A stretch of DNA of 64,000 nt, taken from the NCBI GenBank assembly GCA_030248135.1, contig JASANC010004260.1:62001-126000 (forward strand), written 5' to 3'. The notes beneath the pieces are model-generated. The model was not told where the DNA came from, searched no databases, and saw nothing but the letters and a program-made list of their open reading frames with translations. This stretch comes from Theristus sp. LFF4_11. Taxonomy: Eukaryota > Nematoda > Chromadorea > Monhysterida > Xyalidae. Positions 1 to 12,684 of the stretch are shown here, piece after piece (the first letter of the stretch is position 1; the number at the start of each line of letters is the position of its first letter). A program made the position numbers and the translations under genes.

Positions 1-3000
1 CTTCTATAGATTTCCTACCAAGAATGATCCTCAACGTAAACATTGCCAGTCAAACAGTTGAATCCATAAGCTTGAACAAGTTTTTTTTGTTTACGCCACG
101 ATTAATTTGCAAAGTTGAATATACCAATCTCAACCGCTGCAGGTTGGGCCGGAGGTTATTTATCTTGGTTGGAGTTCTTATGTTTCAACATTTGCCTACT
201 CGCGGATGAAAAATAGGTGTATTTCCATCGATCCCACAGAATGAGGTACAACGGTTTAGTCCATTATGCTGGTTTGGACGGCGTATGCTGAGTTTTGTAT
301 TTCGAAAAAACAGACACGTTATCTTATGACCTAAACACTGATACTGAAATTCAACGTTCACTTCGGAGAGTTCCGGATTCTCGTTAGCACCTTTTCTGAT
401 AAAACTTCTTCTGATTCCGAAGTGGTATCCTGTAACATGAAAGTCATCTTGAAAAGAGCGAGCTCGACGCACGCACCGAATTATGGGCAAGCAAGACAGC
501 GAAAAACTTGAAACGTTTTTCTCAAAAGTATAAGAATCCGTTGTTAGAAAAAAAACGATGTTCGGGTTTCTTTAAAGAAAATGACTGATTATTTCGGCCG
601 TTATGTTTATTTTCCGCATGAATTGCGCGTCACTTTTATGCCCCGGTGTGTGCGTGATCATGCATACATAAAACTACGTAAACAGCCGTTTAAGTTATGT
701 CGTTTTTAGAATATTTTCAGCTGAGGTCCAACGTGTGCTTTCTAATAAATCACACTAAATTTTTGTACTTTGTATATAAAGCGAAGGGGCTCTTAAAATG
801 GTAGAGGAATTTTTGATTATGATGTCTTTCACAAACTGTACAAACGATCTGTACTGAACCCTTTTAAATGAAGCGGAGTTCCAAGCTTTTTGAACCTTAC
901 GAACACTAAAAGATTGTGATAGCTTCATATTTGTGCTAAGAATTCTGTGCTCTCCATATTTTTGCAAACCCAAACAAAACTGATCAATTTTGCACTCTTT
1001 TCTTTTGGGACTGCATGCATGGTACATTGTATATGCTTTTTTCTTAAATGTTCTTCACCACCCATCCGTTACTATTGAGCATACATTTTTGTAAAAGCGT
1101 GCAAAGCGTACAGCTGTAGTTTTACGCTCATGGTGTTGTTTTGTCTTTTTGCAGAAGCCCTATAGATTTACAAAAAATAATAAATAAAAGCACATGTTTC
1201 GGTTCGTTGCTAAAACTGAAATCAAGCACACTGGCTTGTCCCATTTGGAAGGTGGGGATCCGCTAAAAAACAGACACAAACAGAGTTATTTTGCTGCATC
1301 ATTTTTATTTTTGGTTGCGATTTCTCGTTGCGTTTATTTATTATTAATGATATGTTTATGAAAAGAAAATTTATAAATTCTTAAAAGGTCTCACTTCTAA
1401 TGTTTTTTCAACTTTTAAATCCTGTGTTTTCTCATGTGTTTTCATATATCGATAGTGCATACAAGCAATTGTCGTGTAACTTTAAATTTCAATTCCGACC
1501 CTAACTTCCAAGCAGCCACGCAAGGCGTTAAAATAATAGCAAGGAACAACAGCGCAGAATGCTTGTTTTTTAACAACATGTGGTACACAGTTGCAGATCA
1601 TGAAAAACAATTTTCGTTTCGGACTGCAATTCTGCAGTTGGCGTCTGTGTGTGACACCCGCATACCTCCTTCTTTCCTGTCGCTTCTATCCCACCCGAAG
1701 CACAAAATTCGTTGGTCCGGAAAAACAACAAAAACTGAAATAGAATTATACCATGAAGTTTTCCACGTTCTGTCCTTAGCATCAGTTTTGCTCTGTAATT
1801 CTGTCATTATCTGCGGCTGTGTGTACACCCTGTAGAGCAGCTGTGAGCCACGTTTGGTATGAATAACAAGCGTTAATTAAGAAAAGTTGAAATGTTAGCA
1901 TGCGCTTTTCTCTTGAACCATAATAATTTTAGCTAAAACCGTTTCTATTTCCGATTGGTATACCTTAGATTCCTGTTATGCTCACTTCCTCCGCTGAGGA
2001 AAATAACTATTTTTGCCGTTTTTGGTTAATTTCCCGTTTTTCACGCAAAACATCTACCAACAAACTCTGGGCGCTGCTGCAGCTTGAAAAGAATCAATCT
2101 ATGAAGCATGAACCCTATAGGTTTTTTGTTTCCGTCAACTTGATCAGGAAATCTTTCGATGGTCACATGATGCAGCTCAAATGCAGTCAATAATGAGTAG
2201 AGAATTCAAATATTGAACGGCCATCAAATTGCGTGTTTTACGAATACTTTTTTGTTACGTACAAGCATTTTATGCAATTTAACGTATTTAGCAATTATAT
2301 GTACTTATGTAACTAGATCCGGCTGCGAACAAAAACCAATTCATTATTATTGTTATTTGCTCCACCAGTGCACAAAACGGCGCCAAAAATTACCGCTGAA
2401 ACTGAAGGACACTGAGAAATTATGTGCATTGTATTTCATGAAATATCAGCCGTTAAATACATCAATGCAAAAGCGGCTGTCTTTCATGAAATACACAATT
2501 AGTAGTGTACGAAAAAATCAATTAAACGGCAGTTTGCGCTTGAGCTTCAACCACGATCAGGGTGTCAACTAAAATTCTACATGTGGGTTCAAAAATGACC
2601 TGGTTAACCGTTTTTCTTACGACTTTGAGTTCTTTTGAGAATCAAAACTCTTTCCATTGTAATTTGATTTTACAGGACGTTCAGTAATTTGTTAATCTTT
2701 TGTGGCCTGCTCTTACTGCTGTTAAGCCTAGGTGGTCTGATTTCATTGATTTTAAGCTTAATGAGTATGTATTCTCCAAAATAAAATACCTATGTTTTCT
2801 CCAGTCATTGTACGTGTTTACTTTTTTTTAAGCATACATCCAATCACCATTTTTGGGTAAAGATGTTCTAAAAATATCCAACAGCAGGCTACAAATATTA
2901 CACCCGTGGGATTCGTTTTGGCGCAATTTATACTGGAACTTAAACAAAAACCGTATTTTTGATCACTCCGTAACATTTGTTCCAAAAAATCATGTCGAAC

Positions 3001-3836
3001 AAAGTAAAATAACATTTCGATTTTAAACGAAACGTTTTACACTGCCGCCCCTGATGTAAAATGTCATTCTTACTAGTAAACCACTTATCACAAAAAACGC
3101 TTTAGAAAAGAATGAAGGTGTTGTGAAAGTTTTGTAAGCACTTTATCGGCTAAAACCACTCGAAAATACTGAATAGGTTCCGCGGTATGAAATGTCAGCG
3201 AACATATCATCAAAAACTGTATCTAATCGTTTGTTTACCCCCAAAGACGCCAGGCATTCCCGTGCGAAAAGCGTATGTCAAAATGTGACAGCTTCAAACC
3301 GAGTGGAAAAACGAGATAAACGAATTTTGGTCGAGAGTCTATATAACGTTCGCGTTTTTGAAAATGGCTTGGTTTTTCATTGGAAAACGGACCCGAAATG
3401 CCGGCAAATTGCGCTAGACAGTTTTCTTGCGGTTTTAGACGTGGTCTTTTACAGTCACGGTAACCACTTTAGATAAAGAAAATAAAATAATTTATACTTT
3501 TTTCTATTAGTCAATTCATTCATCCTTAAGCGCGAACCGTTTGACAGAACACAATTGAACAACTAACTAATCGAACAACCAATCAACTCATTTAATTATA
3601 ATGCAGCTATTCATCGAGTTCATGCGTTTATTTGTGTTGCTGAGAAAACATCAACATAATGTCCAACAGTTTGTTGAGTAAATTAAAAAATAAAAATTTT
3701 CATTTGTTCACAATTTTGTTGACCTTAGTTTTGCAAAAGCTGAATTCAACCGTGTATTTCCATATAATTTCAGGGTGCCCAACAAAGCATCAACAAAAAA
3801 TCGGCCAACGAATCGCGTCATTTGGTCGAAAACAAA
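1..3836. other. AT-rich stretch without a supported gene
   Basis: Only short, low-complexity open frames are present (the longest are about 130 and 119 codons, near 1.43-1.84 and 2.21-2.57 kb). None shows a family motif, a run of splice-compatible exons or GC-rich coding composition like the genes downstream. The last few hundred bases probably hold the 5' untranslated exon or promoter of the receptor gene, because an acceptor-like AATTTCAG occurs at about 3767-3774 and an open frame runs from it into the first coding exon. An ATG at 3659 lies upstream, but I could not join it to the receptor in a consistent phase. Confidence 0.5.
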
Positions 3837-6800
3837 ATGTGGTCACCACAGCATGTGACTTCGGTGCTTTCGATGTCGACCGAAACGGAAACATCGGTCG
3901 AAAAACAACAACAAACAAGCCAACAGAAGCAATTGACATCATTCGAAGGCCCGCTGCTAACATTGTTCAACAGTGACTGGAGTTACAACGATGACCCACC
4001 GCTTAAAACCTCAACGGATGCACACTTCAACGATTTGCACCAATTTCTACCAACAACTTCACGACGCCTGGTGACGCGCTCACTAAAAAAAGTGCATAAC
4101 AATGACAGCACTCTGGCAGACTCCGACGATGACCATCATCCACTTTTCACGATGATTGACCGCCTCAGCAACAATTTCCCGCACGTGCAGTCTCAGATCG
4201 CCAGTTTGCAAGAGCAACAACTAAAATTTGGCGGCAATTTGAATCGGACTATGAACATGAACGGCCATTCGGTCTGGTACAATTCGACGTCGACCAATTT
4301 CACTGCTGCGCTCGCTAATCAGACTTTGATAGAACCAGGTACGAGTGGACGACAACTGTTGACGTACTTTTGTTTGCCGCTATGCACATCTTGCCATGCC
4401 AGTTTGATATCTGTGCACCAAATAGCGCTACATTTGTAGCAACACTTGCAAGTGCGTTTGGATTTTGTGCGCTGATTGCTGAATTGTGCACGATGCTTCT
4501 TGGATGAACGGTGCAATGTCCGGTCCGGTACAGCTAACACGCGCATAGACAGCGTTGTTTTAAGCTGTTACTGTTTTAACGAGAATATCTGACCCACAGG
4601 CGTGCTGGTGTTCAGCAAAAAAAACTCAAATATTCTGCAGAGCCGTTCTGGAACGCAGTGACGATTGCTATCGTGATATTTGGCATTGTGCTGTCGATTC
4701 TGACGGCTGGCGGCAACTTGATGGTGATGATCAGCTTTAAGATCGACCGCCAGTTACAAACGATCAGCAACTATTTTTTATTTTCACTTGCTGTCGCCGA
4801 CGTCACAATTGGTTAGTCACGACTGAGTGTATTCAAGCTCAACCAGCTGATTGGTCGTAGTTCTAATGTGTATGCGCACCATCCACACTCAAAAAAGAAA
4901 CAAAAGGAGATGTAGCAGTGAATTTGCTCTGCTGGGTTTTTCAGTGCGACTGTATGAATGCAATATAGTAAAACTTTGTGTTCACAAAAATGGCATAATT
5001 CTCCGCAGTCTACTTATCAGAACCAGCCGGACGAATATCACGTTATCCATTGACTTCCATTAACATATTTACTAAGAACACCGAACTCAATTTTAGCAGC
5101 GACGTTCGTAGCAAACGTATCGATCTTATGCAAAACACGGGTAGTAAACTCCAAGGGCAACTTTAGTGTGGAATATTAGTAGCACCAGTTTGCCAGCGCC
5201 TCTGGCATACTTTCAGGCTTCATCTCGATCCCGCTGATGACGTACTACACAGCGCTCGGCGAATGGCGTCTTGGCTACGTGATGTGTCAGTTCTGGCTGT
5301 GCGTCGATTATCTCATGAGCAACGCGTCCGTCTTGAATCTGCTGTTGATCTCATTTGATCGCTATTTCTCGATCACCCGCCCGCTCAGTTATCGGCCTCG
5401 TCGAACGACTCGAAAAGCGTTGACCATGATCGCAGTGACTTATTTCATTTCGGTCGTACTTTGGCCACCATGGATTGTCAGCTGGCCTTATATTGAAGGT
5501 GAACGACTTGTTTTGAAGACCATAAGCAAGTCTTTTTTCAATTTGCGATGGTTTTGAAACAAAAATCGAAGCAGGATTTGAGACCAGTTTTGACAACAGC
5601 TTCTCGTTTCCAGGCCGTTTCGCCGTACAATCGAACGAGTGCATGGTGCAGTTCATATTGACAAATGCGATTGCCACGATCGGCACCGCATTGGCTGCGT
5701 TCTATTTGCCAGTTGGCATCATGGTTTATCTGTACGCAAAAGTTTACCTCGTTACAAAGAACAGACAGAAAGAGCTCGCGAAATTTGACGATCATGCTGG
5801 AGCTGCACGACGCACGAACCAGGTTAAGACCATTCCTCAATGACGTTAGAAACTGACCACGGGGATGTGACACGTACGATGAAACATTGCAGAGCAACCC
5901 AACCGTAGCAGACGACGTCACGAGTCAGGCGTGCAGCTCATCGCGTCGGCCCTCAGAAACAGCGATGTTCGAAAAGTATGGTACAACGCTTCTTGATTTG
6001 AACTGACAGTGGAAAAGGAAACCACCGATAATATGCTGTTATTTGCATTTGTATTCCATTGAACCATTCCTCGTTATGTCCGAACTTTTCACTTTCCGAA
6101 AAACCATTGCTGCTAAACTTGGAACTAAAGTTCATACTAAATTGAACTTATATACATGTAACACGTGTAGTCGCAACAATAGTAGCAAAAATAGAAGCAA
6201 CGGTTTCATAGCTGAAGTAGTTGAAAACCGGTTTTTATCAAAAACCTAAAATCTATAGAACCAAAAAGCTCTCTCGCACAGACTGCAACACGGTGCGCGC
6301 AGCATCAGCAACCGATTCCGAGGGCGGTCACGAGCCGGCGATCGCAAAATCTCGTCACCAGCCGGCTGGCTGGTGCGAAAGTTCACACGGTCAACGGACG
6401 ACAGCACGCATCCGAACGGCAGCAACGATGCGACAGCGGTGCCCATGAACGAAACAGCAACCTGCACTCGCGACGACGCTGATTGGCTGGAACGACAGAA
6501 GCTGCTGACCAATCAGCACGCCAAGCAGCTGCCCAATGGGCGCACCGTACCAGCGTCGTTCTCCGAAACGAACAACTTCTGTCCGCGTCGGACGAGCTGT
6601 GATCTCGTGATTCAAGAGGAGGATTTAGACTCGGTTGGTGGCATGGGCGAGTTGAAGAGCACGCCAGCTGTCAAGAAAACCGTCATGGCGGATTCAGTCA
6701 CGTCCAATGGAACTTATACGGTTGGTTTCACTTAGCTATTGAAAAACTGATCTTTTTCAAAATCGTTTAGTACCGTTTGGAAACTGTATGTATGTCCGTC

Positions 6801-7897
6801 AATCAGTGATAAAAAAAGCAGTCTGTCAAATGTTGCGGGCAAAAAACTTTAAAAAACGTTGCACAAGCACTGCACATTGTTTGCAGGTGCTGATCTGCCT
6901 TGATCAAGCTGACTCACCGCAGCACCACACGCCACTGAAGCATCTGCACAAAACCAGCACGCTGCCGGCGACCAGGGTGTGCGTTCGCAACATTGTCGCC
7001 ACGTCACCGCGAATGCGTCAACGAATGACGTCATCGCCAACAATCAGTTATCGCCGTCGCGGCTCATTGGGCGCCACCAACGAGGACGACAACGCGACTA
7101 TCATCTCCACGTCCGAACACATGCACACCGAAGGCTCGCCGAAAATCGTCACGGTACCACCACAACCGGAGGTGCATTGTTCCGTAAAAACAAATTCGGT
7201 CGAGTCGAAAATTTCCGAAACAATCACCAAGGATGACCGCAAGTCAACGGCGACAAACCAAAGCGGCCGCGCCGCCCAAGCAGAGCCATTTTGGACGCAA
7301 GCGTGGCACAAAGAATCAACAGCGTCGCCTAAAGCCGCTCAAAGTCTCTCTCCGAACGCATCGTCGAGAAGCCCTTCAGTATCACGCTCAAACTCGCGGC
7401 AGCCAATCAGCGGCGCGCCGAAGCAACGGCCAATCAGCGCGTCGACAACGCCGAAGCACTCGACGACAGTCGTCAACTGCGACGGCCGAACGACGACGAC
7501 GGCGATCGAACGAATCAGAACAAAGCAGAACAGCTCGCAACAGAGTCACAGTAATAAAAAGAAGTCGAAAGTGCACGGCAGCGCGAGCGAGTCGAAGGCG
7601 GCCAAGACGCTGTCGGCCATTCTGGCGGCGTTCATATTGACGTGGACGCCGTACAACATTCTGGTGTGTGCGTACGCGCTCGGCTCAGCGATCCCGAACT
7701 GGCTGTGGACGACGGCCTACTTTCTGTGCTACATCAACTCCACCATCAATCCATTCTGCTACGCGTTCGCGAACGCACAATTTCGACGCACCTATTTGCG
7801 AATTCTGAAATGCCACTGGACGCAACCGCCGCGCAATCAGCCGCCTGTGCGACAACACGGCCGATACCAGCAAGCGCAACAGAATGTCAGGCGATAG
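3837..7897 (+). CDS. Muscarinic acetylcholine receptor (class A GPCR), multi-exon
   Basis: Seven-transmembrane receptor for acetylcholine at the plasma membrane, signalling through G proteins. Readable exons are 3837-4338, 4641-4811, 5217-5498, 5614-5822, about 6282-6720, and 6887-7897 with the stop. The joins at 4338/4641, 4811/5217 and 5498/5614 keep frame. The first exon is a long extracellular tail with several N-x-S/T sites. Signature residues are GGNLMV (TM1), SLAVADV (TM2), [14 protein letters not shown] with the amine-binding Asp then DRYFS (TM3), PPWIVSWPY (TM4), FILTWTPYN (TM6) and [13 protein letters not shown] (TM7). The TM3 and TM6 strings are typical of muscarinic receptors, and SWPYIEG is an invertebrate form. 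The third intracellular loop is very long, over 400 residues, and rich in Ser, Thr, Gln and Asn. An extra small exon near 5913-5976 may be needed, because exons 5614-5822 and 6282-6720 do not join in phase directly. The start is the first ATG in the exon; an upstream coding exon is possible. Confidence 0.9.
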
Positions 7898-8954
7898 TTT
7901 GATATTAAAATATAGCATTATTAGAGACAGTTATTTTGTCATTTCGTGCACACGTGCAAAGCAGTCAAAGTAAGACAACTCCTTTTCCGAAAAACAAAAC
8001 GTCAAAAAATTTGGACATCGGAATGCAGCAGTTTTGTGAATTTTTCGTCTGCTCTTTACTGGCGTTGTTCGCGATAGGAACTTGTTGGAAATCGATATCG
8101 GAACTGCCAATTGGCATGCGTTGCTGCATTCACGGTTTCAAAGTACACTATTTGCAGTCAGCTACATGGGTAATTGGCAAACCGGTTAACTGGATAGCCA
8201 AACACAAATTTCGTTTTTTCAGCAACAAACTAGCCAATTTACAGCCATATCGATTTTCTGTCAAGTCAAACAATATTTTCGATCTTTCCACACAACAAAA
8301 CGCTCATTTTTATGGTTCTTTTGACGGCATGTTTTCTCATGCTTTTCATTCCAATAAATGAGAATGTTTGTGACAATTTCTTCTTGTTTAGTATTCGTTT
8401 GTACACAATTATTTTTTTTGCAACCGAACAAGCTGAGAACTATCACAAAAAGGCTATTTGAAAACACAAATCTCAATAAATTTTAATACTTTGCATTCAA
8501 TATTTGCGTTGCGAATTGGAGAGTAGACTATTGTGGAGGTAGGGAGATTGGGTCTGCGCCCCGCCGATGGGTGTATTAGCACCTAATGACCGAAAAAAAC
8601 TCGATAGGCGGCCAGCTCAAAGGCGTTCTGTTTCTCAACACATTTCTGGGTTATCCCTAGCTTGGACAACTAATTATAATCTTGGGCAACAGTAACAAAC
8701 ATATTAACGATGTGAGAAGACATGAATTAGAGGGTTTGAACTTTTTTTACAGACAAGAAAGAATGCACCCGTGGTAACGTGCACCTTCTGGAACGAACGA
8801 AAAAAATCCAAAACTTTTCTGAAACGATGCAAAACAATAGTGAGGAACTCCAAGGCACCGAATAAGGAACAACTATAAATAATTTCCAAAAATGTTTTTG
8901 CTGTACAACATTCATCAGGTAAATATATGTACCAGAAGCAAGCGTTTGCCGGTG
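7898..8954. other. Convergent intergenic spacer between the receptor and VPS39
   Basis: This holds the 3' ends of two genes that point at each other. No coding exon is seen. A GC-rich block at about 8540-8640 stands out from its AT-rich surroundings and may be an old repeat fragment, but I found no second copy in the window. Confidence 0.5.
8353..8358 (+). promoter_or_regulatory. Possible polyadenylation signal of the receptor gene
   Basis: An AATAAA hexamer lies about 455 bases after the receptor stop codon, and a second lies near 8476. Either could end the transcript. The assignment rests on position only. Confidence 0.35.
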
Positions 8955-11900
8955 TCACCGCGGCTGTCCACTGGCAGCAGACTCATTGCGTTCACAGTAG
9001 TAGTGTCGTAGCGATCTGTCTGCCTTGCGCACGAATGCGCTGCAACAGGAAATTTCATCGGATTCAAATGTACAAAACAGATACGGCTTGTCTGCCAATG
9101 TGTTGTTCTGTTGATTTCAAACACATTGGAAAACACATGGAAGGGCAGGCCAGGTAGTAAACTACATCGCAACACCATCTTTTTGCCACCAACAAAGCAC
9201 TACTATCAGAAAAGAAATGACAGCGAGTTTTGAAATGAGTAAGATCGTTTCGAGACCAAATCAAGCGTGTGCCCAACGCCAACTAGTGTCCGTTTGCGGC
9301 CCATCTGGCAGTTTCTCAGAAACAGACTGTACAACGCCACCAACCTCGAGCCAATGCGTTTGTCACACAGGTCACATTTTGTGATCGCCTGAATTTCAAA
9401 CGAGACACTGTCAGCGTGCATCAGTTCACTGCGCGCCGCCAGACGTGTTGCGCTGCATAGGCCACGGTGGATTTGCGCCTGCGACGTTCAGAGACAGATT
9501 TTTTCGGCTTGTTCGAAAGCTAGTGGGTTAATGATTCACTTTTTGGTTTAGAAGCCCTACACATAAAAACAAAGAATTATTGACTTGATCAAAGTTATCT
9601 TTGGGCTTTGCAAATGTTACATGGTGAATGGCTCCACACACCGTGTTTGTTTGTCCAATCGTGTTCGGAATGAATAGGCGTCAAAAATGGTTTTAAAACA
9701 TCGATAGCGTTCTTACTTACAAAACGAGAAACAAAAAATATAGAACGAAGCGTACATCTCTTCGTCGGCATGCAGCCTTGTCCAGCACTTGTTCAAGAGC
9801 CATCCAAACCTCGTTCAATGGAATGTCATCCGGAATACATTGTAGGGCGGCTACTGAACAAATCAGAAAACAGAAAACATTTCACAGAAAAACAAATGCA
9901 TCAAACAATCGAGCATCAAGCAGCTGGCACTGGGGAGTTTTGTAAAAGCTTAGTAGTCCAATAGTGCAACACACCACTGAGCGCCTGAATAAATTCGTGA
10001 GATAACACGTTGAAGAACAGACAGTTTACATGAAAAGGAACTGTGATGTTGATCACTTCGTTCAGTGGCGCAACATTATTGGACTATACTGACACTTTTA
10101 TAAATCCAACGCCCGATCTCGGCACACAAACTCAATCTACGAAACTGCTAACAAAACAGTCGACCGGACCCTGCCACCGACCAGTGTCCAACTGCGTGGC
10201 GAAGCGTTTCAGCACGGACAACGCCCGTGGCACGTTCGGCCTCGGCCGCGGCACGGCGCTGTGCAACAGGCCGACGATGCTGTTGTCGGGGGGTTGGGCG
10301 TACGAACGCAGCAGGGTCAGGTACACCTGGGATGGGGAGCAAGGTGGCCGGACATGTGGTTGCATGCACTCTGTCTGATTCGGTGATCAGATGCTTGAAC
10401 TCATCTGGCCTTTGCCGACCATAAACACTGATTCGGATTTCACTTCGTTCCACCCATATGGCACGTGTGTGGCAATGAACCACCACAAAAGCACAAATAA
10501 CTACGAAAACTTACAACCAACGCTCAAATCAACCAAATTGCATGATGTTTCTCGCATTTCGGTCTGGCCCTGGGCAACATCAGCGATACAGAAAATGGTG
10601 ACACAAAAACAACGACCCACACAATGGGTGAATTTGCTGGTTTTCTCGTGCATTTGGTCTAAGGTCTAAGGTCTAAACTGAGCACATGAAAACCGTGTGC
10701 CGAATCTCACCCTGGAGTCGTGTATGTCCTCCGGTTTGTAGTGCCTCCTGCAGTATCGTTCGGCCGCCTCGTGGTCGTGCAGAATGTTCGTGTAGATTGC
10801 GAGCGCCTGTGCGTGACGCTTCAGACGGCCGAGGATCAGGGCCCGCTCTTCGAATAGACCTGAGTTCAGTGAAATTCATCTGCCAAATGGACGAATTTCT
10901 TTGCCAATGATTGCACAGCAAGCAAGTAAAGGATGAACTAAGAGTGCAGTTTGTTTCTTTAAACCTGTCACTTTATTGCCTAGTGAGTAAAGAGACCAAT
11001 TGAAGAAGACTGAACCGGATCTAGTTTCGTCGGAATCAAAACCCCATTTGTGTCGAGTACACCGTTTTTTCAACACCAGCTCCGCTGTCTTCTCTCGGAC
11101 CCCGTATTTTACTAAAAAGGTGACCGGTTCAAAGACTCATACTGTAGTTGGCACACGTTTGAAGCTCCAGCCCTTACCACCCATTCTTCCTGTGATTCAT
11201 TCTGTGCAACAACAATCATAAGCTCACCATCGTGTGGTAGTTGCACGAGAATCAACTCTGGCGAAAACACCTGCGAATACTCGAAGAAGCGCAGCATGCG
11301 TTTGCGCAAGTCGCCGACTTCACCCTGTTCTTCGCCTGCCTTTGCAACATCGTGCCCTAAAAAACAAAAAAGCGTTTTTTGCGCTCAAATAAAAATCTCA
11401 TAACGCTACTTACTGTGAAAGATTTCAACAACGGCTTTAGTTTGCCCGGATCAATTTCGACCAATCTACTCGTTGCAAAAATGCAAACCAACATGAGACG
11501 TGGAATCACTGCAGTGCGATTAATTGACGTGCGGAATTCTTGTGCGAGGTCAAACGAACGTGACTTACCCTCCGGCAAGCTGTCGATGTATTGTGCCATC
11601 AGTTTGTTGACACGCGCGACAAAATGCTCAGCCAAAGTGTCGTGAAAACGGGCACGATTCTCGTCCCATTGATAAATGACATGTTCCTGGGAAGATTGTT
11701 TAATTTCACACTCGGCAGAGCGGAACCAATCAACCGAACTGGCTTGCTTTCCAAATTGTGCTCAGGCTCACTGCAGCTGGATAATGACTGTGAGTGTAAT
11801 CCACGCTGCGGTTTCGCCTGAACACAGGTCTGAACATGCCGTTGTAACAATTTGACAAGCAAAAAAAGTTTAAGTTGAAAAAAAACAAATAAAAACCAGA

Positions 11901-12640
11901 TAGGGGATGACGGCCGTGGGAACGTCGCGTAGGAGAAAATCGAGCACCCGCTCTCGGTCCAGCTGACGACACTCCTCGTAGTCGTCGGTGAAAATCTGTG
12001 CCACAAAAAGACATCAATGTGTTATGTTTCAAAACTCTTAGAAAAGAACGAAATGGATTCATACACTTAGTGAACTTCATACCATACGAAACGGTCAATA
12101 TACACAAACGAAACAAAAGCCAAACAAAAAAAACAAACTCAGACAGAACGATTCGCCGCTTTGCAAGTTTCAGACTGATTACGTGTCTTGAGTGCTGACT
12201 CAATTGCAGCCAATCAGCATTCATATAATTGCAGTCCAGTTTGCTTACCGTTAAGCCAAGTTGCATGTCCCGTTTCAGCACCCAACTGGCGTGTTGCAAA
12301 ATCAACGCTGTGTGCTCGGGGCCTACAAAGCACGATTGAAACGGGTAAACAGGCTCCGAGGAATCGTTTGGCGGAACTTTGGAGGCCTGATTTCAACCGT
12401 CACCATGCCTCTTCTTGTGTTTCCAAACGTACAATGTCCCCATCTGAGCTAATGCTAAAGTGAAGAAAATACGTTTATATGAGGAGTGGAGGTGTTTGGG
12501 AAAAACTTCATCGCAGATGTTGTCGAAGCTAAAATCAGTCGGTAAAACCCCAAAATCGAGTAAAGGTTTTAGAGGTATAATAAAGAAATTTTTGTTGATT
12601 AAAATTGTAATTGGTTTAAAAATTTTTTTTTTTTTTAAAA

Positions 12641-12684
<44 letters not shown>

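Noticed and set aside
8540..8640. GC-rich block as a tRNA-like or SINE sequence
   Set aside because: I could not fold it as a tRNA, and it shares no clear end or tail with the SINE copies here.
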